34,691 nucleotides of DNA, from NCBI GenBank assembly GCA_020348925.1, contig CP070758.1:1515318-1550008 (forward strand). The letters are read 5' to 3'. This stretch comes from Gemmatimonadota bacterium. GTDB taxonomy: Bacteria > JBHIER01 > G020348925. The notes below the pieces were generated by a model, which searched no databases, had not been told where the DNA came from, and saw only the letters and a program-made list of their open reading frames with translations. Made by a program: the position numbers and the translations under genes. Within the stretch, counting starts at the first letter, position 1. The number at the start of each line of letters is the position of its first letter. Below, one piece after another: positions 1-8,891 of the stretch.

Positions 1-517
1 TGACAACAGTGCTGTCACCATGTTGGACATCCCAGGCCTGAGGTGCTTGTATTTGAATGAGATGTTGTTGGTAATCGAACAACGAGTCATTGGGGATTTC
101 ATTCATAGTAGGCGCACAAACAGGTTCCGCATATTCCACGCTCGGATCCTTGGCAAATTCACGAGCCACAGTGACAGGGTCGAAATCTGTGGAAAAAGAG
201 AGAGAATATATTCTCGATATATCCGGTAATCCGGAACCTTTGGGTATAGGTTTGTGCTTGAACCGTTTTCTCACCTTCTGCACGGAGAAACGGCTTAATT
301 TTTCATCGAAAGAAGAAATTCCCGTCACCTTTAGATGCTTCATACCCTTGGCTATAATATTGGGTTTAAACTTCACCACAATCTTTCCTGGCTCGTAAAG
401 AGGTGCTGTTCTTTTTTCAGGAAATCGATGTCCCGAAATTTCTTTGCCTGGTGCTCGAACAACAATGATTACAAGAACACACAGTGCGGCGACAACACAT
501 TTCATACTTTGTCCCAT
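1..517 (-). CDS. Subtilisin-like (S8) serine protease, N-terminal part, cut by window edge
   Basis: The frame is open from the ATG at 517 to the window edge (172 residues seen). An AGGAGG site at 524-529 lies six bases from this ATG. Residues 7-21 are a hydrophobic signal segment. Residues 41-52 (YEPGKIVVKFKP) and 124-132 (DPSVEYAEP) are the usual first and last strands of the inhibitor-like prodomain of secreted subtilases. Residues 142-149 (PNDSLFDY) and 159-172 (PQAWDVQHGDSTVV) are the stretch that normally runs straight into the catalytic Asp motif, which would start just outside the window. Family knowledge therefore predicts an exported endopeptidase made as a zymogen. The catalytic triad cannot be checked here, and the C-terminal sorting domain, if any, is also outside. 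It is the last visible gene of the minus-strand series and has its own good ribosome site. Confidence 0.88.
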   Translation of the reverse strand, partial: MGQSMKCVVAALCVLVIIVVRAPGKEISGHRFPEKRTAPLYEPGKIVVKFKPNIIAKGMKHLKVTGISSFDEKLSRFSVQKVRKRFKHKPIPKGSGLPDISRIYSLSFSTDFDPVTVAREFAKDPSVEYAEPVCAPTMNEIPNDSLFDYQQHLIQIQAPQAWDVQHGDSTVV

Positions 518-607
518 TGGTTTCCTCCTGTGAGTATTGAATGAAATGAATCTTCTAAGGCACAATAGGGTAATATATTATAAAAACAAAGATGAAAAAG
601 GCGGTGC

Positions 608-1324
608 TCATGGTTCCTTCCATTTTTCTAAGAACACAAAATGGGAAAGAGGCTTACGGACAGGAGGAAGAGGTTCATGAGCCGGATAGCCAATGGCAAT
701 GATCGCCATAAGTTGGACATCTTGTGGTATCTCAAGTAGGGTCTTAATTTTCTCTTCAACAATGAGCGGCCCTCCCATCCAGAGAGATCCCAAGTCCAGA
801 GCTGTCGCGGCTAAGAGAATGTTTTGGCATGCAGCAGAGACACCCTGGATGTTGTGTAAATTTTCGATATTTTCCCACCCTTTGTCCATATCGATATGGC
901 GGATATCACAAAAAACAAAGATATGCACAGGAGCTGAAAACACACTGGACCAATATGAATTCATTCTTTCTGAGGGAATCCCTTTCGTCTCATAGAACCC
1001 TTTCAACGTGTCCATCAGCACTTCTCGGATATCGTTTTTCGTTTCTCTATTTCGAACAATCACAAACTTCCATGGCTGGTCATTGTTGGCCGAGGGAGCC
1101 CATGAGGCTGCTTTTAGGAGTATCTCAATCATTCCTGGATCGACATCTTTTTCTTGGAATTTTCGAATGCTTCTACGTTCTTTGATCGCTTTCAAGATCG
1201 GATTCGTTTCGAATGGTGAACTTTCAAACAGTTCCGTTCCCTCAGAATACAGAGCTCTATTGAATATGAACATCAGAGCGAATGAGAAGACAATCACAAT
1301 CAGAAAGAATCTATGCATCCTCAT
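608..1324 (-). CDS. Nitroreductase-family flavoprotein with N-terminal membrane anchor
   Basis: A 238-residue protein of the FMN-dependent nitroreductase family. The FMN-phosphate motif RRSIRKF is at residues 50-56 and the typical APSANNDQPWKF stretch at 76-87. The C-terminal half keeps the family pattern (LGSLWMGG, then MAIIAIGYPAHEP). Such enzymes transfer electrons from NAD(P)H to nitro compounds, quinones or other small acceptors; the substrate here is unknown. Residues 5-21 form a hydrophobic segment after a short basic start, so the enzyme is probably anchored to, or exported across, the inner membrane, which is unusual for a family that is mostly cytoplasmic. The start is supported by a GAGGAGT site at 1331-1337. 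It follows the kelch gene by 42 bases on the same strand, so co-transcription is likely. Confidence 0.85.
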   Translation of the reverse strand: MRMHRFFLIVIVFSFALMFIFNRALYSEGTELFESSPFETNPILKAIKERRSIRKFQEKDVDPGMIEILLKAASWAPSANNDQPWKFVIVRNRETKNDIREVLMDTLKGFYETKGIPSERMNSYWSSVFSAPVHIFVFCDIRHIDMDKGWENIENLHNIQGVSAACQNILLAATALDLGSLWMGGPLIVEEKIKTLLEIPQDVQLMAIIAIGYPAHEPLPPVRKPLSHFVFLEKWKEP

Positions 1325-1366
1325 CAGTTTACTCCTCTTTTCAATGTAATTTTACCTCTTTCAGTA

Positions 1367-3877
1367 TTATTTCATGATGAGACATTTTCTTGTTTGAGAA
1401 CAATCGCTCGTTTTCAATTTGTAGAAATAAATTCCTGAGGCGAGTGAGTTGCCGGCATTATCCAATGCGTCCCAAGTGACCCTGTAATGTCCTGCTGCGT
1501 TGGTATCATTCACTAATGTTGCCACTTCTCGCCCCAGGATATTGAATACACAGAGTTTCACCACACTCTCATGAGGCAGAGCGTACTCGATAATTGTCCG
1601 AGCGTTAAAAGGATTGGGATAATTCTGAGTCAGGATGAACTCTTTGGGAATATATATTTCTTTGACAAGAGTCATCAGCATTTTAAAATCTTCTTTTGAA
1701 AAATGGGATTCCAGAGATTGGAAATATTTGAAGACTTTGGACGAGATTTTAACTGTTTCAGCCGATGTACATGAACCAATCCCGAGAACGACGTTCACAA
1801 TACCTATTGCATCGATAATATCTACGGCTCCGTCCCCGGTGCAGTCGGCCGCCCATTCTTGAGATTCCGTTGGCTCTGTGGACCCCAGTATGATGTTTAC
1901 AACAGCAAGCACATCCAGAATGTCTAAACTCCCATCCTGATTCACATCTCCCTTGAAGGGGACGTAGTTGAACCATTGTACAATGTTGTTTAATAGCGCT
2001 CCACGGATTTCATCATCGTCTCCAGTTGTAGCCCGAATGCCTTCGAGTCCGAGGGCGAAATAGACCAGTTTGTAATCACCATCGTATTTGATGGCTGCAA
2101 CTTCTTGAGAAGAGTAATAATGAAGGATGGAGCTTGCCCCTTCACGAGGAGTGATAACACTTGGAGAAGTTTGATTCACATCTATTGTGAACAAGTTGAA
2201 ATCGCCGGTGATGGGATCCCCATCCACCGCGGTTAGGAATGTCTCCTCTATTGTATCATTTACGTAATCAGCGTGAAGATAATTTGCATAAAAGAGTGCA
2301 TCATCCAGCGAGCCATTTTCCACTAAATCATAACCTATGTTTTGGCCAAAGAGGATAAGACAACCCCCTCTCTCAAGATAGCTGGCAATGAGTGTTTGTT
2401 CATTCGGAGTAAGAGTGCTGTCCCGGTCATCACCTGTAGACCAGATCATTGTTTCATACCCCGACACGTCAAAGCAGAAACAGTCTTTGGACTGCGTATC
2501 CACATAACGGTACACGTTTCCTCCGGCATACAAACACGCATCGTAATATTCTTCTGAAGAGGAGCCGCCATCGTCGTCGACTAACAGAAGAAATGGATGT
2601 CCTGTCTGAAAATTGAATGTTAACGTGTCCGCATAATCACTTTCTTCCGATACGTAGACATAGGCCGTCGCCCAATGAGACAAGAAGTCTGGATAGGCAA
2701 TCAGGCGAAAGGGCGTGTTTGTGTTTCCGGTTGGGTGAAAAGGTTCAATTTCTTCATATACAGAATGTCCGTCTTGCACAATAATATGTTCATCCTCAAC
2801 GTACAATTCTGCTCTGATGTCGGTCGCGGCATACCCGATATTTTCGAGAAGCACGATGAGATTTGCGGATTCACCAGGAGTGAGAACCCCGTCCTTATTT
2901 CCCTCGCTGTCGTCAATAGTATATCCTGAGGTGTGGAGCAGTGGTCTTAAAAAATCGCTGACTTCTTCGTTTGCAGTCAAATACGGCAGCCCCCCTTCCG
3001 CCAACGGTACGGACCCTGTTATGGCGTATAACTTATCTTCCACTACTTCAGCTGTTAATCCTTCACGACGTGTCGGCATGGGTGCCCAGTGTGTCCATCG
3101 ATCATGCACCGGATCATACGATTCGAATTCGTTCGAATTTCCACCACGTCCTCCAACCACGTAAATTCTGCCGTGGACGACTCCGATTCCGCTTCCTCCT
3201 CTCGGTGTTGGCATAGGGCTTTTTGCAGTCCATGTTTTGGAAAAGCTATCATACTCCTGGACTAGGTTAGAACTCCATCCTCCAATCAAATACACTTTGC
3301 CGTTAGCGTGAGCAGTCATAAACGTAGATCGTGCTTGAGGCATAGTCACGTCTGCTTTCCAAGAATCGCCAGCGGGATAATATTTTTCCACAACATTTTC
3401 TTCCGCTTGAACTCCCAGTCCACCAAATACGAAAATAGTATCGTTGATGGCTACTCCTCCTGCCCAACCTCGAGGTGTCGGCATTGAAGTTTTTGACGTC
3501 CAACGATCGCTCTGGGGATCGTATTCCTCCACGTCGTCCAGGGCATAGTGGCCACCGGCAAAGGAACCACCACGTCCACCGATGGCATAGATTTTATCGT
3601 TCACGACTTCTGTTACCAAGCCCCACCGTGGCGTCAACATAGGAGCCTTCATTTCCCACGTGTCAGTTTCAGGATCGTACATTTCAACCGTGGGTAGAGC
3701 TCCATATGGATTAATACCCCTCTGACCACCTATGACGTATATCTTTCCGTTCAAGACGACGGAGGCTGGATTCCAACGCTCTGTGAGTATTGGCGCTCTC
3801 GGTGTCCACGTTTGAGATAAACCAACGGTATAAAAACTCACGAATATGAGAGTTATCATGAGACTCTCCTTTTTCAT
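1367..3877 (-). CDS. Secreted kelch-repeat protein with dockerin domain and type IX secretion sorting tail
   Basis: 836 residues. Residues 1-21 are a signal peptide; a GAGGAG site lies eight bases before the ATG. Residues about 30-305 contain six kelch repeats (each with a YxIGG-like strand, then a Y/DP..D.W pattern), which should close a six-bladed propeller. A CARDB-like beta domain follows, then a module beginning LLLVDDDGG that resembles a GATase-like fold, then a dockerin type I domain at about 640-705 (KGDVNQDGSLDILD, then DCTGDGAVDIIDA). After a linker come NYPNPFN near 750 and ASGIYFYKL near the end, the hallmark of a T9SS C-terminal sorting domain. It is thus predicted to be exported by Sec, moved through the outer membrane by type IX secretion and anchored or released at the cell surface. 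Its middle and dockerin parts are paralogous to the neighbouring selenoprotein. Ligand unknown. Confidence 0.9.
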   Translation of the reverse strand: MKKESLMITLIFVSFYTVGLSQTWTPRAPILTERWNPASVVLNGKIYVIGGQRGINPYGALPTVEMYDPETDTWEMKAPMLTPRWGLVTEVVNDKIYAIGGRGGSFAGGHYALDDVEEYDPQSDRWTSKTSMPTPRGWAGGVAINDTIFVFGGLGVQAEENVVEKYYPAGDSWKADVTMPQARSTFMTAHANGKVYLIGGWSSNLVQEYDSFSKTWTAKSPMPTPRGGSGIGVVHGRIYVVGGRGGNSNEFESYDPVHDRWTHWAPMPTRREGLTAEVVEDKLYAITGSVPLAEGGLPYLTANEEVSDFLRPLLHTSGYTIDDSEGNKDGVLTPGESANLIVLLENIGYAATDIRAELYVEDEHIIVQDGHSVYEEIEPFHPTGNTNTPFRLIAYPDFLSHWATAYVYVSEESDYADTLTFNFQTGHPFLLLVDDDGGSSSEEYYDACLYAGGNVYRYVDTQSKDCFCFDVSGYETMIWSTGDDRDSTLTPNEQTLIASYLERGGCLILFGQNIGYDLVENGSLDDALFYANYLHADYVNDTIEETFLTAVDGDPITGDFNLFTIDVNQTSPSVITPREGASSILHYYSSQEVAAIKYDGDYKLVYFALGLEGIRATTGDDDEIRGALLNNIVQWFNYVPFKGDVNQDGSLDILDVLAVVNIILGSTEPTESQEWAADCTGDGAVDIIDAIGIVNVVLGIGSCTSAETVKISSKVFKYFQSLESHFSKEDFKMLMTLVKEIYIPKEFILTQNYPNPFNARTIIEYALPHESVVKLCVFNILGREVATLVNDTNAAGHYRVTWDALDNAGNSLASGIYFYKLKTSDCSQTRKCLIMK

Positions 3878-4149
3878 TGTATCATCTCCTCTGTGAAGTG
3901 GGTGAAAAAGTTAAAAGGAATAACATACTCACAGCCGGTAAGAGGTGCTTTCGGGTTGGAGTATGATTTTATCGCGTCAGACAAAGTTTTACTTCAGAAG
4001 AACCATGCTCTTCGTGTGTGTGAAGTCTCGTGCTGTCAGTACTCAAACAAGAAACAAAATAACGTGTCCATTTTTCATGTTGATGGACCTCCATTTCCGT
4101 TAAAATTATAATGCGTCTACACCTGTTCGTTCCATAAAGTGTTATTTAG
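3878..4149 (-). other. 272-base spacer with a possible 11-codon ORF
   Basis: No convincing gene. On the minus strand a TATAAT-like box (4105-4110, without a good -35) precedes a strong GGAGGT site at 4087-4092 and an ATG at 4078. That ATG opens an 11-codon reading frame (MKNGHVILFLV) ending in TGA at 4043. The peptide looks like the start of a signal sequence, so it could be a leader peptide, the stump of a decayed exported gene, or chance. Reading through the TGA gives 17 more codons with no recognisable motif. The spacer could carry a separate promoter for the kelch gene. Confidence 0.3.
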
Positions 4150-5871
4150 TCAGGGAAGACATGTTCCAATTCCCAAGATCACGTTGACAATTCCAAGTGC
4201 GTCGAAAACATTCACCATTCCATCGTCGTTGCAATCGGCGGTCCAGGATTCCGTATCCGTCGGATCACTAATTCCTAAAATGATGTTTACTGTTTGGATC
4301 ACGTCCAGTATATTGATTGCGTCATCACCGTTAACATCTCCCTTGGTCGGAACATACCGCAGCCACTGGATGATCTTGTTCATAAAAATTCCTCGGAACT
4401 CATCATCATCCCCACTCATCGTCCGGATCCCTTCAAAGCCGAGAGCAAGATAGACGACCTTATGGTTTCCTTCATATTTGATAGCGGCAGTCTCGCGGCA
4501 CATGTGATAGACAAGTATTGGACTTGCTCCCTCCCGCGGAGTTATAACGCTGAGGGAGGATTGGTTTTCGTCGATTGGGAGAAAAGGGAAGTCAGCGGTG
4601 ATGGGATCGCCCTGGATTCCACACAGAAATGATTCCTCAATCGAATCACTGACATAGTCAGCATGGAGATAGTTGACGTGGAAGAGTGAATCATCCATTG
4701 AGCCATGTGTCACCAAATCAAAGCCTATGTTCTGGCCAGAAATGATGAGATGACCTCCTCCGTCAAGGTATTCAGTCAAAAGATCTTGCTCCTTTGCAGT
4801 GAGGGTGCTGTCCTGTTCATCACCCGTAAACCAAATTAGGATTTCATATTCTGAAAGATCTAATGATTGAATATCTTGGGATCTCATGTCCCATTCGTGG
4901 TGCACTTTGTCTGCGTGGAACAAACATCTCTCGTAATATTGCTCGTAAGACATTCCACCATTATCATCAATCAAGAGTATGTCCGGATTCCCCACAGGCA
5001 AGCGAAAAGTAAAAGTATCTTTATGACTTGGCTCTGTGTCAATCACGAGTTCGAGTGAAGCATAATGAGGCCCGGAAGCAAGATCCAAACCGATGATGAA
5101 GGGATCATGAGAATTGTTGCCGCTTCCGTGACCGGGGATCGTATTAAAAAGAGTTTCATCTTTTTCTAAGATGATATGTGTGTCTTCACTCTCCAAGCTT
5201 CCTCGCAGATTACTCAAAGAGGGCTCGATGCAGGCGTTCTCTAATTCAACAAACAGATGTGCTGTTTCGCCACAGTTGAGTATAGCATCACTATTGCCTT
5301 GTGAGTCGTCGAGCATCACCTGGATCATTCGTATTTTTTTTGCCAAATACCTATCGATTTGACTTCGCATGTAGGATTCGTCGAATTGATCGGGGTAGAA
5401 AAACTTGAAATCCTGAAATTGCATAAAGCGATCAACAATAATAAAGACAGGCCATCCACCCCCAAACCGTTCACAGACGTGGCCGGTTGAGTCGTACACC
5501 ACAGTATACGTAACGCCATGTCTGTTTACCCAATTCTGTACTGTTGACAATTTTGCAGTCATGCCGATAGAGATGATTTGAAAATCCTGGTCTTTTAATT
5601 CTTGCCAGAGATTATTTTCGAGATGCGGAGCCTCCGCATTGCAGGTCGGTCACCCTGAATGCCAAATATGGAGCAGGATAACATCGCCTGTGTAATCGTA
5701 CAGAGAGATGCTATCACCGACTGCTGATGGCAGGGTAAAATTATCCACAACATCTCCAATTTCATAATCCTGCGCTGAAGATGATGAATGGTGTGTATCT
5801 GAAAAACTGACTCCGTAATAAAGGAGAAAGAGACTAACCAGGAATTTTGGAAGATGAGGATTTGTTATCAT
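4150..5871 (-). CDS. Exported thioredoxin-like (TlpA-type) selenoprotein fused to a dockerin-bearing tail
   Basis: A 573-residue reading frame if the in-frame TGA at 5650-5652 is decoded as selenocysteine (residue 74); an ordinary gene caller splits it in two. The start at 5871 has GGAG seven bases upstream and a signal peptide (residues 1-24). Residues 36-175 are a TlpA/AhpC-type thioredoxin fold. The sequence around the TGA reads IWHSG-U-PTCNAEAPHLE, where TlpA proteins have W-C-x-x-C-x-AE-x-PHLE, so U74 falls exactly on the first redox cysteine and C77 on the second. Frame and homology continue without a break on both sides, and a hairpin suited to be a SECIS lies just downstream. After residue 190 come a CARDB-like domain, the LLIDDNGG module (about 295-505) and a dockerin (about 508-572), paralogous to the kelch protein but without its T9SS tail. 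Predicted role: an extracytoplasmic thiol/disulfide or peroxide-handling protein. It follows the TPR gene by 39 bases. Confidence 0.84.
5623..5652 (-). promoter_or_regulatory. Bacterial SECIS candidate of the thioredoxin-like selenoprotein
   Basis: Reading the minus strand, the UGA codon (5652-5650) is followed after ten bases by ATGCGG-AGGCT-CCGCAT (5639-5623), a perfect six-pair stem with a five-base loop; two more loop bases can pair. The loop starts 16 bases after the UGA and has G as its second base. Both agree with what is known of bacterial SECIS elements, which sit inside the coding region immediately 3' of UGA and present a G in the apical loop. The loop is close to the AGGUCU loop that I recall for E. 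coli fdhF. Confidence 0.75.
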
Positions 5872-5910
5872 GTTTTGTCTCCGTTTTATTTTATCAAAGA
5901 ATTGAAGCAT

Positions 5911-7380
5911 TCATGAGGTCCCTTTGATTTCAGAGAATCTTTGTTTCGTTTCCTCAACTTGTGGAATCCCTTCATCACAACCGTCCATAATCAGCAAGAA
6001 TTTCTCCATTTCTGAAACGGCTTTTTGAATATGACCGAGTTCATCATAGATGCGACCCAACAGATATCGGGAGTGCGAATAGTTGGGATTAATCGCTACG
6101 ACCTTTTCCAATTCGGCGATCGCCTTATCCGTGTCGCGGCTTTTGAAAAGAGCTTCGGCGAAAGCAGTTCGAAAAAAGACCTCCTCTCGCGGCCAGAGCG
6201 GTTGAGCGAGAATATTTTGAAAGTGCTCAATCGCTTTGTCATGAGTCCCGTTCGCTGACGCGATCTTCGCGGACAAATGACCGACATACATCTTCATCCT
6301 CAGAGTATAGAGTTCCCCGTACCTCTCGTGAACATCTCGTTGTTCTTCCTGGAGTATGAGATGCTCCAACTGTTCCCTTTGTTCGACGGCTTTATGGACC
6401 ACTCCCAATTCAGTGTAATTCAAACCCATGAGCCATTTCAGAATGTAGAGCTGGGGACCATCGGCCGGAATCTTTTCCAGGAGAGATAACGATTGCTCGT
6501 AGTCACCCCTTTCGTAATGGGTTCGTGCTATCTGTATCTGACTGCTGTTTCGAATCCATTGGTTTGTACTTGTCGCAGCTCCTTTCTCAAAGTAGCTGAT
6601 GGCTTTTCTATACATACCTTTATATTGATACGCTCTCCCCAAGTGATCGATGGCAAAGGCAAAGTCGGGCTTGAGGACCCGTGCTTTGTTAAATTCCGTG
6701 ATCGCTTCATCATATCTTCCCATGATGAGATATATTTCTCCTAAACTATCATGAGGATTGGGTTGATCGGGAGACAGAAAAACATACTTTTTCATATTGG
6801 CTATTGCCTTATCGTAATGACTAAGGTAGGCATATGCGTATCCGAGCTGGTTGTAGGCCGGAGCATAGTTGGGATCTATCTTAAGAATACGTTCGAATTC
6901 TATTATTCCTTTTTCATATTGTCTGAGTCTGAGATATTCGTTGCCTCGATACTCATAGGGTTCTATGGCCTTCGAATAACGTTGGGCCAGTTTTTCGATC
7001 ATCTCCCGAGCTGTCGTGTAATCGCGGTTTGTATGGGCATTGTGAAAGGAGATGATGAGCTGCTCTTTTTCCGTAGTATTCGGAGCAAGTTCGACCGCCT
7101 TTGCGAGAGCCTCTCTTGCCTCTTCGATTCGACCGTAGTTACGGCAACTCACGCCTAACCTGCAAAAGGCCATAGCAAACCCGGTATCCAGTTGTGTCGC
7201 CCGTTCAAAACAGGCGAGCGCCTCTTCAAAATAAAATTTGTTCGCCAGTTCTATCCCTTTCCGATACTTCATATATGCTTCTGCAGAATTGGTGGTGACT
7301 TCCCTCTTGTCTCGGAGACCGTAGGCCAGGGCAACAATGAGTGCTACAACACATGCGACAATTGCTCCTTTCTTCATCAT
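5911..7380 (-). CDS. Membrane-anchored tetratricopeptide-repeat (TPR) protein
   Basis: 489 residues from the ATG at 7380, chosen over the longer frame from 7407 because AAAGGAGG (7389-7396) lies eight bases before it. Residues about 4-20 form a single hydrophobic anchor, after which the protein is almost wholly helical TPR units of about 34 residues (for example FYFEEALACFERATQLDTGFAMAFCRLG and YDKAIANMKKYVFLSPDQPNPHDSLG style repeats), roughly ten copies. TPR arrays bind protein partners, so this is best read as a periplasm-facing scaffold or assembly factor. It is the first gene downstream of the sigma-54 promoter at 7416-7431 and is followed closely by the thioredoxin-like selenoprotein, so the two are probably made together. 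No enzymatic motif is seen. Partner unknown. Confidence 0.85.
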   Translation of the reverse strand: MMKKGAIVACVVALIVALAYGLRDKREVTTNSAEAYMKYRKGIELANKFYFEEALACFERATQLDTGFAMAFCRLGVSCRNYGRIEEAREALAKAVELAPNTTEKEQLIISFHNAHTNRDYTTAREMIEKLAQRYSKAIEPYEYRGNEYLRLRQYEKGIIEFERILKIDPNYAPAYNQLGYAYAYLSHYDKAIANMKKYVFLSPDQPNPHDSLGEIYLIMGRYDEAITEFNKARVLKPDFAFAIDHLGRAYQYKGMYRKAISYFEKGAATSTNQWIRNSSQIQIARTHYERGDYEQSLSLLEKIPADGPQLYILKWLMGLNYTELGVVHKAVEQREQLEHLILQEEQRDVHERYGELYTLRMKMYVGHLSAKIASANGTHDKAIEHFQNILAQPLWPREEVFFRTAFAEALFKSRDTDKAIAELEKVVAINPNYSHSRYLLGRIYDELGHIQKAVSEMEKFLLIMDGCDEGIPQVEETKQRFSEIKGTS

Positions 7381-7415
7381 GACGACAACCTCCTTTCTCT
7401 TATGCAAAGAGTACT

Positions 7416-7431
7416 TGCAAAACCAATGCCA
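7416..7431 (-). promoter_or_regulatory. Sigma-54 (RpoN) promoter of the TPR/selenoprotein operon
   Basis: The minus strand reads TGGCATTGGTTTTGCA. Against the known -24/-12 consensus TGGCACG-N4-TTGCA it has both invariant doublets (GG and GC) with exactly ten bases between them, TGGCA complete at -24 and TTGCA complete at -12. Transcription would start near 7404, leaving about 24 bases that include the AAAGGAGG ribosome site before the ATG at 7380. The gene for a sigma-54 activator lies directly upstream, which fits. Confidence 0.8.
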
Positions 7432-7553
7432 GATGCACGGTTACTGTGGTAACCTATTAATTATTAAAGTATTATATTTTATTTTTAGGATGATGTGTTC
7501 CCGCTTATGTAATGTATCGTTACACAGGAAAACTTTGGGATGGTAACGAGAAA

Positions 7554-8891
7554 TTACACCGATAAGCCGTACTTTTTGATTTTTCGATCCAACGTCGGAC
7601 GGGAGATGTCCAAGAGTTCACACGTCTTCTTTTTATTGTTGTTCGTATATGTGAGAATTTTAGCGATGTATTCTTTTTCCATTTCAGCCAGAGTACGCAA
7701 TCGTTCAGATACTATTCTTGGCTCCTTGTCCTCGGAAGATGGGAGATATTCCATGAGTAGGACATCACTCTTGGCCATAATAACTGCGCGTCGCAGAACG
7801 TTCTCTAATTCTCGAACGTTCCCTTTCCAGGGTTGGTTTACGAGAAAATCCATCACATCGGGAGCCACTTTACGAACGTTTCTATCGAATTCTATGTTGA
7901 TTTTGTCCAACAAGAATTCGACCAAGAGAGGAATATCTTCACGGCGCTCTCTCAGTGGTGGAACATAAATTTCGATAACTTTGAGCCGGTAGTATAAATC
8001 CTCACGAAATTGTTCCTGCTGGATCATGTGTTCGAGATCTTTGTTCGTGGCTGTAACGATTCGAGCTTCTGAAGTAAGGGTCTGGGTTCCGCCAACCCGT
8101 TCGTACTTTTTTTCCTGCAGGACTCGCAGAAGCTTGGCCTGAATGTTGAGTGAGATATCGCCAATCTCATCGAAGAAGAGCGTGCCTCGTTCGGCCAGTT
8201 CACATTTTCCTTTCTTCGTCGCAACCGCTCCTGTGAAAGCGCCTTTTTCGTGACCGAACAGCTCGCTTTCAAAGAGGGTTTCTGGAATGGCCGTGCAGTT
8301 TACGGCGACAAAAGGTTGTTTTCTGCTCATACTGTTATAATGAATAGCCTTGGCAATGAGTTCTTTACCCGTTCCGCTTTCCCCGCGTATGAGGACCGTT
8401 ACTCGACTCGTCGAAGAGGAACCAATTGTCTTAAAAATCTCCCGCATAGATTTGCTTTGGCCGATAATATTATTCAGTTCGTACTCCTGAGAAATTTCCT
8501 TCAGTAGAGTATTCATCCTCCGATTGAGATCTAGATTTTCCAAAGCCCGTTGAATCGTACATTCGATTTCATCGAGGTCGATGGGTTTCCGTATGTATTC
8601 ATACGCGCCCAATTGCATGGCTCTGATAGTCGTCCGCATGTCATCATAGGCAGTGATAATGACGACAGAAATATTCTCGTTGATTTCTTTGATCTTTTCG
8701 AGAAGGGTGAGACCATCCATTTTGGGCATTCGAATATCCAAAATAACCACATCGGGATTCTCATTTTTGACTTGAGCCAAACCTTCTTCACTATCTACGG
8801 CTGTCGAAACGTAATATCCTTTCTCCGTAAACGTAATCTGTAATGTTTCACATATAGACCTATCGTCGTCGATAACAAGAATCGATTTCAT
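7554..8891 (-). CDS. NtrC-family sigma-54-dependent response regulator
   Basis: 445 residues with the full three-part NtrC layout. Residues 1-120 are a receiver domain (acidic pocket D8-D10, phospho-acceptor D52, T80, K102). Residues about 140-375 are an AAA+ domain with Walker A GESGTGKE at 170-177, the sigma-54 contact motif GAFTGA at 217-222 and Walker B FFDEIGD at 239-245. The last 45 residues are a Fis-type helix-turn-helix (TCELLDISRPTLDRKIKKYG). Once phosphorylated it should bind upstream sites and drive sigma-54 RNA polymerase by ATP hydrolysis. Its start codon overlaps the stop of the kinase gene (ATGA), so the two are translationally coupled and are a cognate pair. The nearest evident target is the sigma-54 promoter at 7416-7431. 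Confidence 0.96.
   Translation of the reverse strand: MKSILVIDDDRSICETLQITFTEKGYYVSTAVDSEEGLAQVKNENPDVVILDIRMPKMDGLTLLEKIKEINENISVVIITAYDDMRTTIRAMQLGAYEYIRKPIDLDEIECTIQRALENLDLNRRMNTLLKEISQEYELNNIIGQSKSMREIFKTIGSSSTSRVTVLIRGESGTGKELIAKAIHYNSMSRKQPFVAVNCTAIPETLFESELFGHEKGAFTGAVATKKGKCELAERGTLFFDEIGDISLNIQAKLLRVLQEKKYERVGGTQTLTSEARIVTATNKDLEHMIQQEQFREDLYYRLKVIEIYVPPLRERREDIPLLVEFLLDKINIEFDRNVRKVAPDVMDFLVNQPWKGNVRELENVLRRAVIMAKSDVLLMEYLPSSEDKEPRIVSERLRTLAEMEKEYIAKILTYTNNNKKKTCELLDISRPTLDRKIKKYGLSV

Noticed and set aside
4150-4152. TGA at the end of the thioredoxin-dockerin gene as another selenocysteine
   Set aside because: The dockerin domain is complete just before it, read-through gives only a short motif-free extension and no hairpin follows.
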